32,052 nt of DNA from an uncultured Clostridia bacterium (lineage in GTDB: Bacteria > Bacillota > Clostridia > TANB77 > CAG-508). The notes beneath the pieces are model-generated. The model saw only the letters and a list, made by a program, of their open reading frames with translations. It did no database searches and had not been told where the DNA came from. The DNA lies in NCBI GenBank assembly GCA_947599825.1, contig CANQFS010000019.1, positions 1 through 32,052 of the forward strand, written 5' to 3'. A program made the translations under genes and the position numbers. The stretch's first letter is position 1, and each line of letters starts with the position of its first letter. Positions 9,832 to 19,059 of this stretch are shown here, one piece after another.

Positions 9832-10308
9832 ATGTTAAAAGAATTTAAAGAATTTGCTTTAAAAGGCAATATTATGGATATGGCAATTGGTGTTATTATT
9901 GGTGGTGCTTTTCAAAAGATTGTTACTTCTTTAGTAAATGACTTGATTATGCCAGCTATTGCTATTTTTACAGGGAAGGTTGATTTTTCTGATTTAGTTC
10001 TTACTGTTGGAAATTCTTCTATTAAATATGGCTCTTTTATTACTACTGTTGTTGACTTTTTCATTATTGCTTTTTCTATTTTTATTGCTATTCGTTGGAT
10101 TCAGAAAATAAATGATAAGGCAAAAGAAAATTTAGAAAAAAGTAATTTATTAAAACATATAGAAAAAGAGGAAGAAGCAGAAAAAGAAGAGCCTACTACA
10201 AAAGTATGCCCTTATTGTTTTTCCGAAATTAATATACAAGCAACTAGATGCCCTCATTGTACTTCTATTTTAGAAGAAGAAAAGGAAATAGTAGAGGAGA
10301 ATAATTAA
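9832..10308 (+). CDS. mscL: Large-conductance mechanosensitive channel with C-terminal zinc ribbon
   Basis: [44 protein letters not shown]-terminal CPYC...CPHC. Confidence 0.95.
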   Translation: MLKEFKEFALKGNIMDMAIGVIIGGAFQKIVTSLVNDLIMPAIAIFTGKVDFSDLVLTVGNSSIKYGSFITTVVDFFIIAFSIFIAIRWIQKINDKAKENLEKSNLLKHIEKEEEAEKEEPTTKVCPYCFSEINIQATRCPHCTSILEEEKEIVEENN

Positions 10309-10348
10309 TTTACTAAATACTATGAGTTACCATTAGTTAATTTTCATT

Positions 10349-12364
10349 TTATCTAATATAAAGTACAGGGCGGAAGCCAAGATTAATGTAAGAACCATTA
10401 GAAACATTAAAAGCACGGTAGCATGTAGGACGGGTAGAGTAAATGCAGTCAAAAGAACCTCCACGAAACATGTATGATACAGTTCCGCTATTTAGACAAG
10501 CAACTTCTTGTGTCCATTCCCATAAGTTGCCTGCTATATCATATAAATTCTTTTTCTTTGCATTTTCTGTACTTGCTGTGGTTCTTATTGCAAGGTGATA
10601 TTGATTATCTGCTTTTGTGAAGGCTTCATTAGAGCCTGTATTATTACCATTTAATGTTACTAATGAAAATCTTCCTTGTCCTGTTGTATATTTTACTTTA
10701 TCATTATTAGTATAATTTCCCCAGTAGCTTTCTGTTATATCTCTATTATTTTCTGCAATAAAGTTTAACATAGTATCCCACATTGTCCCTGTTATTAAGC
10801 CACTTTGCACATAATTTGAGTTGTTATACATGCTATTACATAATTCTAATGCTGTGAAATAATCTGCATGATAATATGGTATCTCGCCTGCTTTACAAGT
10901 AATTTTTCCTTTTGTTACTGTATGACCTAATCCATCACGTATAGAAAAATTGTCATCTTTAGAATCTGTTGTTATATGCCCCGCTCCAAAATCTACATTT
11001 GTTGATAGAGTGATTTGGCTTGTTCCTGCCTCATATCTTCCTATATAAAAGCCACCATATTTTTTTATTTGTGTAAGTTCTAATCCAGATGTTTGTTTCT
11101 CCCATGTTGCCGTTCCTGCGGCTTCTAAAAATTCTGTTCCATCATCTTTTGTCCATTTTGTTTTTTTATAATTATTTAATTCTACTGGTATCCATACAAA
11201 TTGGTTGCCTTTTAATGCTGAGCTTTCAGTATTAACTGTTCCATTTGTATTATATGTTACTCCTGCTGGCACATCTGTTTGATTTGCATATTTGTTTTCA
11301 TCTCTTGCATCATCTGATATTACTACTCCGCTTGCTTTTGTGCCTCCTACATAGTAGAAACCTTTTGGTACTGGAATAGTTGCATCTCCTACATTTACCA
11401 TATTTACTGATACTTCTTTTTCTTTTAAATCTTTTAGTTCTTTTTGTGATTGTGCTAATTGCGTTTTTAAACTATTTACTTGAGTTTCTAATTGTGTTTT
11501 ACTCGAATTTAATTGTGTTATTTGTTGCTCTTGATTTGCTATTTGTGTATCTTTTGTTTTTATCTGTTCGTTTAAGCTATTAATTTGACTTTGTTTCTCT
11601 TGTATTGTTGCTTCGTTTGCTGCTACTTGTTGTTCTAGTTCACTTTTTTCACTTTTTAGACCATTTATTTGCTCTTCTTTATTTTGTATATCTGCTTGTT
11701 TTTGCGCTACTTGCTTTGTTAATTCATCTATTTGCTCTTGTTTTGCTTGTAAATTTGTTTCTCCCTGTGCTACTTGTCTATTTAGGTCTTCTATTTGTTT
11801 TTCTTTTTCTGCTATGTTTGTTTTATCTTCTTCTACTTGACTTGTTAATTCATTTATTCTTGTTTGCTTTTCTTCTATTTCTGTTTTTTGTTGATTAACT
11901 TGTCCTTGCAAAGTACTTATCTGTCCATTTAATTCTTGTATATTATCTTGCAATCCTTGCTTTGCTTGTTTTTCACTTTCTAACTGTTCTTCTAAATTTT
12001 TTATTGTTTCATTTAGGTCATCTATTGTTCCTTCTAATTCACCTATTTCAGGGCTTTCATAATACCCACCTTGTTCTAATTCATCATATAGTTCATTCAT
12101 TCTTGTTTGCTCTTCTATTTGTGCTAATTCTATATTCTCTTTTGCTTTTTTGGCCATAGTAAATAAGCCATTTTCGCCTAAGGTTAGGTTTAAGCTTATT
12201 CCTGCTAATATGATTAACACTACAATTGTCACTACAAGTGAAACTAAAGTAATTCCATGAATTGATTTTTCTCTCTTTTCTTTTTTGTTTTGAACTTTTT
12301 CAGTTTTACTATTTTTATTTCCTATTTTTGATTTTTCTAACACCCTTTTCATCTGTTTTTTCAA
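10349..12364 (-). CDS. Prepilin-like N-terminus, long coiled coil and C-terminal FGE-sulfatase/C-type-lectin-fold domain; candidate DGR target protein
   Basis: GITLVSLVVTIVVLIILAGISLNLTLGENGLF prepilin-like helix; heptad-rich ~200 aa; C-terminus YDIAGNLWEWTQE...FRGGSF...LGFRPVLYIR. Confidence 0.85.
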   Translation of the reverse strand: MKKQMKRVLEKSKIGNKNSKTEKVQNKKEKREKSIHGITLVSLVVTIVVLIILAGISLNLTLGENGLFTMAKKAKENIELAQIEEQTRMNELYDELEQGGYYESPEIGELEGTIDDLNETIKNLEEQLESEKQAKQGLQDNIQELNGQISTLQGQVNQQKTEIEEKQTRINELTSQVEEDKTNIAEKEKQIEDLNRQVAQGETNLQAKQEQIDELTKQVAQKQADIQNKEEQINGLKSEKSELEQQVAANEATIQEKQSQINSLNEQIKTKDTQIANQEQQITQLNSSKTQLETQVNSLKTQLAQSQKELKDLKEKEVSVNMVNVGDATIPVPKGFYYVGGTKASGVVISDDARDENKYANQTDVPAGVTYNTNGTVNTESSALKGNQFVWIPVELNNYKKTKWTKDDGTEFLEAAGTATWEKQTSGLELTQIKKYGGFYIGRYEAGTSQITLSTNVDFGAGHITTDSKDDNFSIRDGLGHTVTKGKITCKAGEIPYYHADYFTALELCNSMYNNSNYVQSGLITGTMWDTMLNFIAENNRDITESYWGNYTNNDKVKYTTGQGRFSLVTLNGNNTGSNEAFTKADNQYHLAIRTTASTENAKKKNLYDIAGNLWEWTQEVACLNSGTVSYMFRGGSFDCIYSTRPTCYRAFNVSNGSYINLGFRPVLYIR
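10352..10465 (-). other. Candidate DGR variable region (VR) at the 3' end of the target gene
   Basis: Codons CGT GGA GGT TCT TTT GAC TGC ATT TAC TCT ACC CGT CCT ACA TGC TAC CGT GCT...; run of C-ending, AAY-derivable codons in an otherwise A/T-ending genome, at the canonical VR position RGGSF..GFRP. Confidence 0.5.
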
Positions 12365-12483
12365 CTCCTATTCCTATTTTGTTTTATTATATCTTTGGAG
12401 TTGGTTAAGCACAATGAATTAGGGCTTTTTAGCTAATAACTTTTTTACATAATTTTGCTATTTTCTTATTATACATTTCTATT

Positions 12484-13626
12484 TCATACATTTTTATTTT
12501 TTTCTAGTAACTCTTTTTTTATTTCTTCTATTTCTTTTTTATTAGCCTTTGTTACTTCTTGTATTATTTTATCATCTAAATTTAAGGCTAGCATTCTTCT
12601 TATTGTTAATTTTATCGTTTCTAACTTACCTTGTATTTCTCCCCTTATTTCACCTTCTCTCATTGCTTGTAATTTTATTTCTAACCTTTCTTTTCTTTCA
12701 TTTTCATGTATCCTTTCTGCTAATGTCATACTTTTTTCCTCCTTCTTTACTTTATTTAATACTGTTTCTAGCTGTTCTTGCTCAATTATTCCCTCTGCTT
12801 TATATCTTATTATGTCTTTTATTTTTTCTAAATTTTTATTTTTACTTGCTTTTAATATTTCTTCTACATTCTTTACAAACTCTACTGAATTTTCACTTTT
12901 TTCTAGTAACATTACTTTTGATAATATATTATCTTCCTTTAATAGTTCTTCTTTACTATATGCGTGAATATCTACCAAACTTATTTCTTCTTTTTCTTCA
13001 TACCATTTTGCTTCTTCTTTTAGCTCTTGCATACTTAATTTTGCATTCCACTTCTCTTCTCCTGTATAAATGATAATTGGTATTATTAATGGATATTTAT
13101 ACGATTTTCTTTTTCTTTCCTTCTCATCTATTATAACTCGCATAATTTCAATACTATATTCCATCATTCTATATGCTATAGAATAGTCTATTGTTGACTG
13201 ATGTTCTATTAAGAAAAAGATGTTTTTACCTTTTATTTTATATATAATATCAGATTCTCTATCTTGATAATTACTTGTAATAAATCTATTTGAATATAGT
13301 TCTATTTCTTCCTTTATTTCTTGTTTTGGTTTTAGGGCTTTATTTATTAGACTTAATGCTTCTTCTTTTGTCATTAATATATCTCGAATTATTTTATCAT
13401 GTTCATTATTTTTGTCATAGATATATTCTGCTGGCTCTTCTTTCAGTATACATTGTTTTTCTTCTGGCTCCATTAATTCATATAATTCATCTAAATATGT
13501 TTCTTTTCGTTCACTAAAATATTTGTAGTTCTTCTTTTTTAATTCTTCTTTTTTATTTCTTAGTTCCTCTTTTTGCTTTTGAAATTCTTCATATTTTAGA
13601 TAATCTTTGTATGTAATTTTTAGCAA
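12484..13626 (-). CDS. Rpn-family (YhgA-like, PD-(D/E)XK) recombination-promoting nuclease/putative transposase
   Basis: DIIYKIKGKNIFFLIEHQSTIDYSIAYRMMEYSIEIMR...YKYPLIIPIIIYTGEEKWNA, typical Rpn core. Confidence 0.85.
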   Translation of the reverse strand: MLKITYKDYLKYEEFQKQKEELRNKKEELKKKNYKYFSERKETYLDELYELMEPEEKQCILKEEPAEYIYDKNNEHDKIIRDILMTKEEALSLINKALKPKQEIKEEIELYSNRFITSNYQDRESDIIYKIKGKNIFFLIEHQSTIDYSIAYRMMEYSIEIMRVIIDEKERKRKSYKYPLIIPIIIYTGEEKWNAKLSMQELKEEAKWYEEKEEISLVDIHAYSKEELLKEDNILSKVMLLEKSENSVEFVKNVEEILKASKNKNLEKIKDIIRYKAEGIIEQEQLETVLNKVKKEEKSMTLAERIHENERKERLEIKLQAMREGEIRGEIQGKLETIKLTIRRMLALNLDDKIIQEVTKANKKEIEEIKKELLEKNKNV

Positions 13627-13802
13627 ATTTTACCTCCTATGTTTGTTACGCTATCTTTACTACATTATTAATATAAATTTAAAAGTTAAGTTATTTTTTC
13701 TAATACCTCCTTTCTCTCCCCTTTTTTATTTTTTTCTTGATTTTTTTTAGAATCAATTTTTTGATATTAATTTTTTGAACCCAATATTATTTTTATAGTT
13801 CT

Positions 13803-13831
13803 ATTAAAGCACATAAATAGCAAAAAAGCAA
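13803..13831 (-). promoter_or_regulatory. Putative promoter of the Rpn gene
   Basis: Minus strand TTGCTT (13826-13831), 17 nt spacer, TTTAAT (13803-13808). Confidence 0.35.
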
Positions 13832-13863
13832 GAACTTTTCATCGCCTTTTTCTGACATTTTTC
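13830..13863 (-). repeat. 34-bp intergenic element, copy 1
   Basis: Minus strand GAAAAATGTCAGAAAAAGGCGATGAAAAGTTCTT; 32/34 identical to 27131-27164. Confidence 0.75.
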
Positions 13864-13978
13864 TTGCTTTCATTTGATTTTTTCTATATAAAATTGTATT
13901 AGTAAAAAAGCGCCTTGAACTTTTTATAAATTCAAAGCGTAAAAATATTTTTAATATTTATAAAACAACAGATTTCAG

Positions 13979-14836
13979 CTAAATAACTAATAAGTCTAGT
14001 AAAATTCCTGAAATAACACCGATTGCATATAATATGGCTAATATTTTTATATTTTCTTTTCTATTTTCATTCACACGGAATAAAACTAAAATACCAATTC
14101 CAGAGCCTACTAGTAAACCACCTATCATTGAGCCAAATGAAATTACTTGTTCTAAATATAATTGAGTTAAAATAACAGACCCTGCACAATTTGGAATAAT
14201 TCCTAATAAACCTGAAATGATTGGTCCTACTACTGGCATATTTAAAATTAGATTTGCTAAATTTTCTTCTCCTATTAAATGAATTACAAAGTTTATTAAT
14301 AAAGAAATGATAAAGATAAATATAAAAATATGTAAAGTATGTTTTATAGAAGATTTTAAAATTCCTTCTTCTTCACAATGGCAATGCTCATGTTCGCAAA
14401 TATGACCTATTTCTTCCTCTAATGCATCTTCTTTTTTCTTTTTTAATGCTTGTCCTATCATATCTATTAATAAGCCTGATACTATTCCTATTAACAATTT
14501 AATGGCTAAAATAGTTATAATAATAGAAACAGGAACCGCTTCTGAAATTAAAATAGGAAGCATTTCATCAGAAGTTGATAGAAAAATTGCAATTAGTGTG
14601 CCTAAAGTAATAACTTTTCCTGCATATAAATTGGCTGCTGCTGCTGAAAAACCACATTGTGGAAAAATTCCTAAAATTCCTCCAAATAGTGGTCCAAACT
14701 TTCCTGATTTTTGAATTATTTTCTTTGCCTTTTCTCCTGTTTTATGCTCAATATATTCCATAATAAGATAAGTAATAAATAGGAAAGGCAATAGTTTTAT
14801 GCTATCTATTATAGTATCTAACAAGATATCTATCAT
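13979..14836 (-). CDS. ArsP_2-like 10-TM heavy-metal/manganese exporter family permease
   Basis: LGIFPQCGFSAAAANLYAGKVITLGTLIAIFLSTSDEMLPILIS and GLLGIIPNCAGSVILTQLYLEQVISFGSMIGGLLVGSGIG; central His/Cys/Glu-rich loop HICEHEHCHCEEE. Confidence 0.8.
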   Translation of the reverse strand: MIDILLDTIIDSIKLLPFLFITYLIMEYIEHKTGEKAKKIIQKSGKFGPLFGGILGIFPQCGFSAAAANLYAGKVITLGTLIAIFLSTSDEMLPILISEAVPVSIIITILAIKLLIGIVSGLLIDMIGQALKKKKEDALEEEIGHICEHEHCHCEEEGILKSSIKHTLHIFIFIFIISLLINFVIHLIGEENLANLILNMPVVGPIISGLLGIIPNCAGSVILTQLYLEQVISFGSMIGGLLVGSGIGILVLFRVNENRKENIKILAILYAIGVISGILLDLLVI

Positions 14837-14932
14837 CTTTGTTCCTCTTTCTTATAAAAATATTGACGTTTCTCTTTTTAACAGCTATTATGATAGCATA
14901 ATTTTTTTACTTTTACAAGCTATTATCTATTT

Positions 14933-15057
14933 AAATAAGCGTTATTTATTCAGATAAACATTATTTATTCAAATAAGCGTTATTTGTTCAAATAAGCGTT
15001 ATCTATTCAAATAAACATTATTTAAATAAGCATTATTTATTTAAATAAGCATTATCC
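14933..15057. repeat. 19-bp tandem array (~6.7 copies) of near-palindromic units
   Basis: Unit aaataagcgttatttattc; core AAATAA-NNN-TTATTT repeated at 14933, 14952, 14971, 14990, 15009, 15024, 15043. Confidence 0.9.
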
Positions 15058-15067
15058 TTTAAATGTA

Positions 15068-15923
15068 TCATTCTTTGCAAAGTTCTTTTATTTTTCTTAT
15101 ATTTTTTATTACACACTCATACCCATATTGATAACAATTATCTAACTTTTGTACGTCCAGTAAACCTACTTTATCTGTATAAACACTTAATACCATATCA
15201 CTTTTTTCTAAATTTTCTTCTGCAATTTTGTTTCCCATAATATCAATGGTCTTCATTATAATATCCATCATATTACTTGTTTCATCTACAGGGTCTGCAT
15301 CAAATTTTACTGCAATTACTTTGTCTGCCCCCTGCTTCCTTACTTCTGTAACAGGTACATTGTCTAATGCTCCTCCGTCCATAAAAGCATGTGTGCCTAT
15401 TAAACATGGATTAAATACAGCAGGAAAGCTACTGCTTGCCCTTACTGCTTTTCCTATGCTAATGTTGGTTAAGTATTGAGATTTATCTTTGGCTTCTTCA
15501 GGAACATGATTTGTAAATACATATTCCTTTGATTCTGTAATGTCTACACTTGGTATTACAATAGGCATTGGTATTTGTTTTATTTCTTTAATTCCTTTTT
15601 TTAATGCTAATTTATTGCATAGTATTTCGATTGGTTCTCCATCTTTTAGACCTGTAACCTTCTTCTTATAAAAAAAATATTGTTTTATTCCTTTCAATAT
15701 TGGTTCAGTGTGAAAAGAAGTAATTTCTTTTGCATATCTTTTAAATAAAAGATAGATATAGTGTGGTTTATAGCCCATAGCATATAGACTTGCTATCATA
15801 CTTCCGGCAACTTGTTCCTCCTATTATATCAATTTTTATCTCATTATCCTCTAATGCTTTTAGTACTCCTGCATGTGCAATTCCTCTAATACCTCCGCCA
15901 GATAAAGCAATTCCTAATTTCAA
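15068..15923 (-). pseudogene. Patatin-like phospholipase interrupted by a single-base frameshift near 15810
   Basis: TTG start at 15923 with upstream [47 protein letters not shown]|(frameshift)|[18 protein letters not shown]...DGGALDNVPV. Length 3n+1. Confidence 0.8.
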
Positions 15924-16083
15924 TAAAAAGCACCTCTCTTATGTTTAACTATATTATTTACTATTATTATATGTTTAAACATTAGGGAGGTTATTTCTTA
16001 GCTTTTTATAGAATTGCTATTATGTACTTATATATTTTAATATTTCTATATAGTTTTATATTTTTTATATATTTTAGTATCTT

Positions 16084-17952
16084 TTAGAATCCTGTTCTTG
16101 GAAGTTTTGGCTCTTCTGGTTTTTTTGAAATATTTGTAATAGTTATTTCTTTTGTGCTTTCATGTTCTATAATTTCTACTTCAAATTCTTCATTTGTCAT
16201 TTCATAATCGTAATGAGTTTTTACTTCTCGAATTGTATAAATTCCTTTTTCTAATTCTTTACTAATTGCAATTCCCTCTTCATTTGTAATTAACGTTTGC
16301 ACTACCTTTTTATTTTCATCTAAAATTTGAAAGATTACTCCTTCAATTGGACTTCCCTGCAATCTTCCATTTCTTAAATTGTCGTCTTCACTTATTTTTA
16401 TGATTTTGATTTTTCCTTTTATTCTTTCGTTTTCTAACTTTAATGTAGTTACTTCTCCATATTTAATTTCCACAGTAATTTCTTTTTCATTTAATACATA
16501 ATTGTCGTTTGTTTTGGTTTCTTTTAGAGTATAAGTTCCAATTTCTAAATTATTTGCATGAGCCTCGCCTTTTTCATTTGTAACTAACGTTTGTACTAAT
16601 TTTCCTTTGCTATCAAAAAGTTTAAATTCTACATTTTTTAGCGTAATTTCATTGTTTTCTGCATCTACTTTAATAATTTTTAAATCTCCTTTTTTTCGTT
16701 CATTTTCGAACGTAACACTTTCTAGTTTTCCCCATTGCAAAGTAACTTGCTTTTCCTCTTTTGAAAGTATATAAGGTTCTGGTACTTTAATTTCCTTAAT
16801 TGTTACAGTTTGTGGATAAATTCCATCTAAACGAATAATTCCATTTTGGTTAGTAATACCTTCTCCTAGTTTATTTTGTTTTTCATCTCTTATTTCAAAA
16901 GTGACATTTTCTAGTGGCTTCTTTGTTTGTGAATCTATTTTTTGTATTTCTAAACTACATGTATTTGCTTTTATTTCTAGTGAAATAGAAGTTCCTGCTG
17001 TTTCATAATTATTTACATATGTAACATAACTTTGTTCTTCACTATCTCGAGTGTTACAATAAAAGATAGGATTGGTTTTTATTTGTGCATTTTTTACAAT
17101 TATTGTTCCATTTATATCTTGCTTTATTTGACTTATTGGAATTGCTATTTTAAATGTATTTTGTAAAAGATAGTTTTGCTCTGTATTATTCATATCTAAT
17201 ATTTTTGTGCCATTGGGAAATTTTTGTATTTCTACTTCATACGATTTTAACTCTCTATTTGCTTTTACTTCATAATTTTGCACATAATATTCCGTATTAT
17301 TAATTATTTCTGTTTTTCCTTCTTGGTATTGTTGTATTACTACAGTTGGTAACTGATAGGTATCTGTTCCATTTATTCCATAATCATATAATGTTTGTGC
17401 TATTTCTAATACTTTACTTCCTCTTTCTTTTACTACTTCTTTAGGATTTCCATCTACACTTGTAGTTCCAACAATATATTTTTCTTTTGGAGAAATTGGT
17501 CCATCTAGGTTTGTTAGGCAATGCATTGCTATTTGTGTAGCAGTGTATAAATCATCATCACATAATAGGTTCCAGTCTGTATATTTTGAACCCATATAAC
17601 CCTTGTCTAAAATTCTCCAAATTCTTTGGTCTTCTTCTTTTTCTATCATGGCTTTATAAGATTCGCATTTTCCTCCTATTCCGCCCTTATATGGTTCGAC
17701 ACCAAAAGCAGGATATTTTTTATCTTCTACTTCATCATAATAATTAGTATACCATACTTCTTTATAAGTCCAACTTTTTTTATCTTCTTGCCAATATTGT
17801 AATACTGAATCACATGCATGTCCTAATTGCAAACAAACTATATCTCCTTCATTAATTTTTGCCTCACTAGGATTTATACTTGCTGTTATTTGTAATATTT
17901 GAGATGTTAGTAGTAATATTAAAATTATTTTTTTCATTATTTTTTGTTTCAT
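16084..17952 (-). CDS. Surface adhesin: thioester-like domain, three SpaA-type Ig repeats, C-terminal LPRTGF
   Basis: Signal peptide MKQKIMKKIILILLLTSQILQITAS; YPAFGVEPYKGGIGG...YTATQIAMHCLTN; three repeats of type KIIKVDAEN..LKNVEFKLFDSKGK...GTYTLKETKT; ends EPKLPRTGF*. ATG at 17952 preferred. Confidence 0.88.
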   Translation of the reverse strand: MKQKIMKKIILILLLTSQILQITASINPSEAKINEGDIVCLQLGHACDSVLQYWQEDKKSWTYKEVWYTNYYDEVEDKKYPAFGVEPYKGGIGGKCESYKAMIEKEEDQRIWRILDKGYMGSKYTDWNLLCDDDLYTATQIAMHCLTNLDGPISPKEKYIVGTTSVDGNPKEVVKERGSKVLEIAQTLYDYGINGTDTYQLPTVVIQQYQEGKTEIINNTEYYVQNYEVKANRELKSYEVEIQKFPNGTKILDMNNTEQNYLLQNTFKIAIPISQIKQDINGTIIVKNAQIKTNPIFYCNTRDSEEQSYVTYVNNYETAGTSISLEIKANTCSLEIQKIDSQTKKPLENVTFEIRDEKQNKLGEGITNQNGIIRLDGIYPQTVTIKEIKVPEPYILSKEEKQVTLQWGKLESVTFENERKKGDLKIIKVDAENNEITLKNVEFKLFDSKGKLVQTLVTNEKGEAHANNLEIGTYTLKETKTNDNYVLNEKEITVEIKYGEVTTLKLENERIKGKIKIIKISEDDNLRNGRLQGSPIEGVIFQILDENKKVVQTLITNEEGIAISKELEKGIYTIREVKTHYDYEMTNEEFEVEIIEHESTKEITITNISKKPEEPKLPRTGF

Positions 17953-18025
17953 TATTTCACCCTTTCTTTTTATGGTTTCACCTATATGTTTTTTTATTTT
18001 TATATACATATTTTATTTTTATTAC

Positions 18026-18105
18026 CATACTTTTTAATTAACATACTTTTTAATTAACATACTTTTTAATTAACATACTTTTTAATTAACATACTTTTTA
18101 AGTTA
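18026..18105. repeat. 16-bp tandem repeat, 5 copies
   Basis: catactttttaattaa repeated at 18026, 18042, 18058, 18074; fifth copy 18090 diverges at its end. Confidence 0.95.
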
Positions 18106-18271
18106 GCGTATTATTTAGCAAAAAAAAATTATAGCAGATAAAAATAAAAGACTAAATAAAACGCATAAAATACGCTTATTTAGCCCCTATTTAACATTTA
18201 TGTATTTTCATAATACAAAGTCTTTGTATAAACTTTATAATGCAAAACTTTCATTGAATTTTTTATTTGTA

Positions 18272-18553
18272 TTACTCTTGTGTAAATGGTAAAATAGCAA
18301 TTTGTCTTGCTCTTTTTACTGCTAGAGTAATATCTCTTTGATGTTTTGCGCATGCTCCTGTTGCTCTTCTTGGTAGTATTTTTCCTTTATCGTTGATGAA
18401 TTTCTTTAATTGGTCTGCATTTTTATAATCTAACACAAGATTTTTGTCTGCACATAAAGGACAAACTTTTTTTCTTATTTTTCTAAATTTTGGATTGAAA
18501 TCATCATCAATATTGTTATTTCTGTTATTTCTTTTTTGTTTTTTATCTGCCAT
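18272..18553 (-). CDS. rpsR: 30S ribosomal protein S18
   Basis: [62 protein letters not shown]. Confidence 0.98.
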   Translation of the reverse strand: MADKKQKRNNRNNNIDDDFNPKFRKIRKKVCPLCADKNLVLDYKNADQLKKFINDKGKILPRRATGACAKHQRDITLAVKRARQIAILPFTQE

Positions 18554-18589
18554 TATTTTTCCCCCTATCTTAATTATGTGATAACCTAC

Positions 18590-19015
18590 TTAGAATGGTA
18601 AATCGTCTCCTGAAGAAACTTCAAAGTCAGAATTTCCAGCTGTTTCTGGCATTGTTCCAAATGTAGCATCAAAATTGCTTCCTGCTTCTCCATCTCTTTT
18701 ACTATCTGCAAAATATGCTTCTTCTGCTACTACTTCTGTAATATAATGTTTTTGTCCTTGGTCATCGTCCCAAGTTCTTGTTTGAATTCTTCCAATAATA
18801 CCTACTTGTTGACCTTTTCTGAAGTATTTGCTACAGAATTCTCCTAATTTGCTCCATGCTACAATGTTAATAAAGTCTGCTTGTCTTTCTTCGCCTTGTC
18901 TTACGAATCTTCTATTAACTGCTAAGCTAAAAGAAGCAACTAATGTATTGTTAGATTGTGTATATCTAACCTCTGGGTCTCTTGTTAATCTTCCCATTAA
19001 AATTACTTTGTTCAT
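18590..19015 (-). CDS. ssb: Single-stranded DNA-binding protein
   Basis: MNKVILMGRLTRDPEVRYTQSNNTLVASFSLAVNR...; acidic tail DDLPF. Confidence 0.98.
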   Translation of the reverse strand: MNKVILMGRLTRDPEVRYTQSNNTLVASFSLAVNRRFVRQGEERQADFINIVAWSKLGEFCSKYFRKGQQVGIIGRIQTRTWDDDQGQKHYITEVVAEEAYFADSKRDGEAGSNFDATFGTMPETAGNSDFEVSSGDDLPF

Positions 19016-19059
19016 ATTTTTTCCCTTACCTTTCTTTAAAGGCCCCTATTTCTTTTTTT

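Noticed and set aside
11380-12159. Plus-strand Leu-rich ORFs (67, 97, 65 aa)
   Set aside because: Mirror image of the coiled-coil coding sequence (CAA/GAA codons read as TTG/TTC).
12455-13073. Plus-strand ORFs of 170 and 174 aa
   Set aside because: Antisense to the Rpn-family gene; Leu/Phe/Ser-rich artefactual translations without a recognisable family.
12484-13626. Intact insertion sequence around the Rpn-family gene
   Set aside because: No terminal inverted repeats or target-site duplications seen flanking it; Rpn genes commonly occur alone.
13630-13980. Riboswitch upstream of the Rpn gene
   Set aside because: Only simple hairpins and the shared 34-bp element were visible; no known riboswitch core could be recognised by eye.
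14933-15057. CRISPR array
   Set aside because: The 19-bp units are contiguous with no unique spacers, and no cas genes are nearby.
18026-18105. CRISPR array
   Set aside because: Pure 16-bp tandem repeat without spacers.
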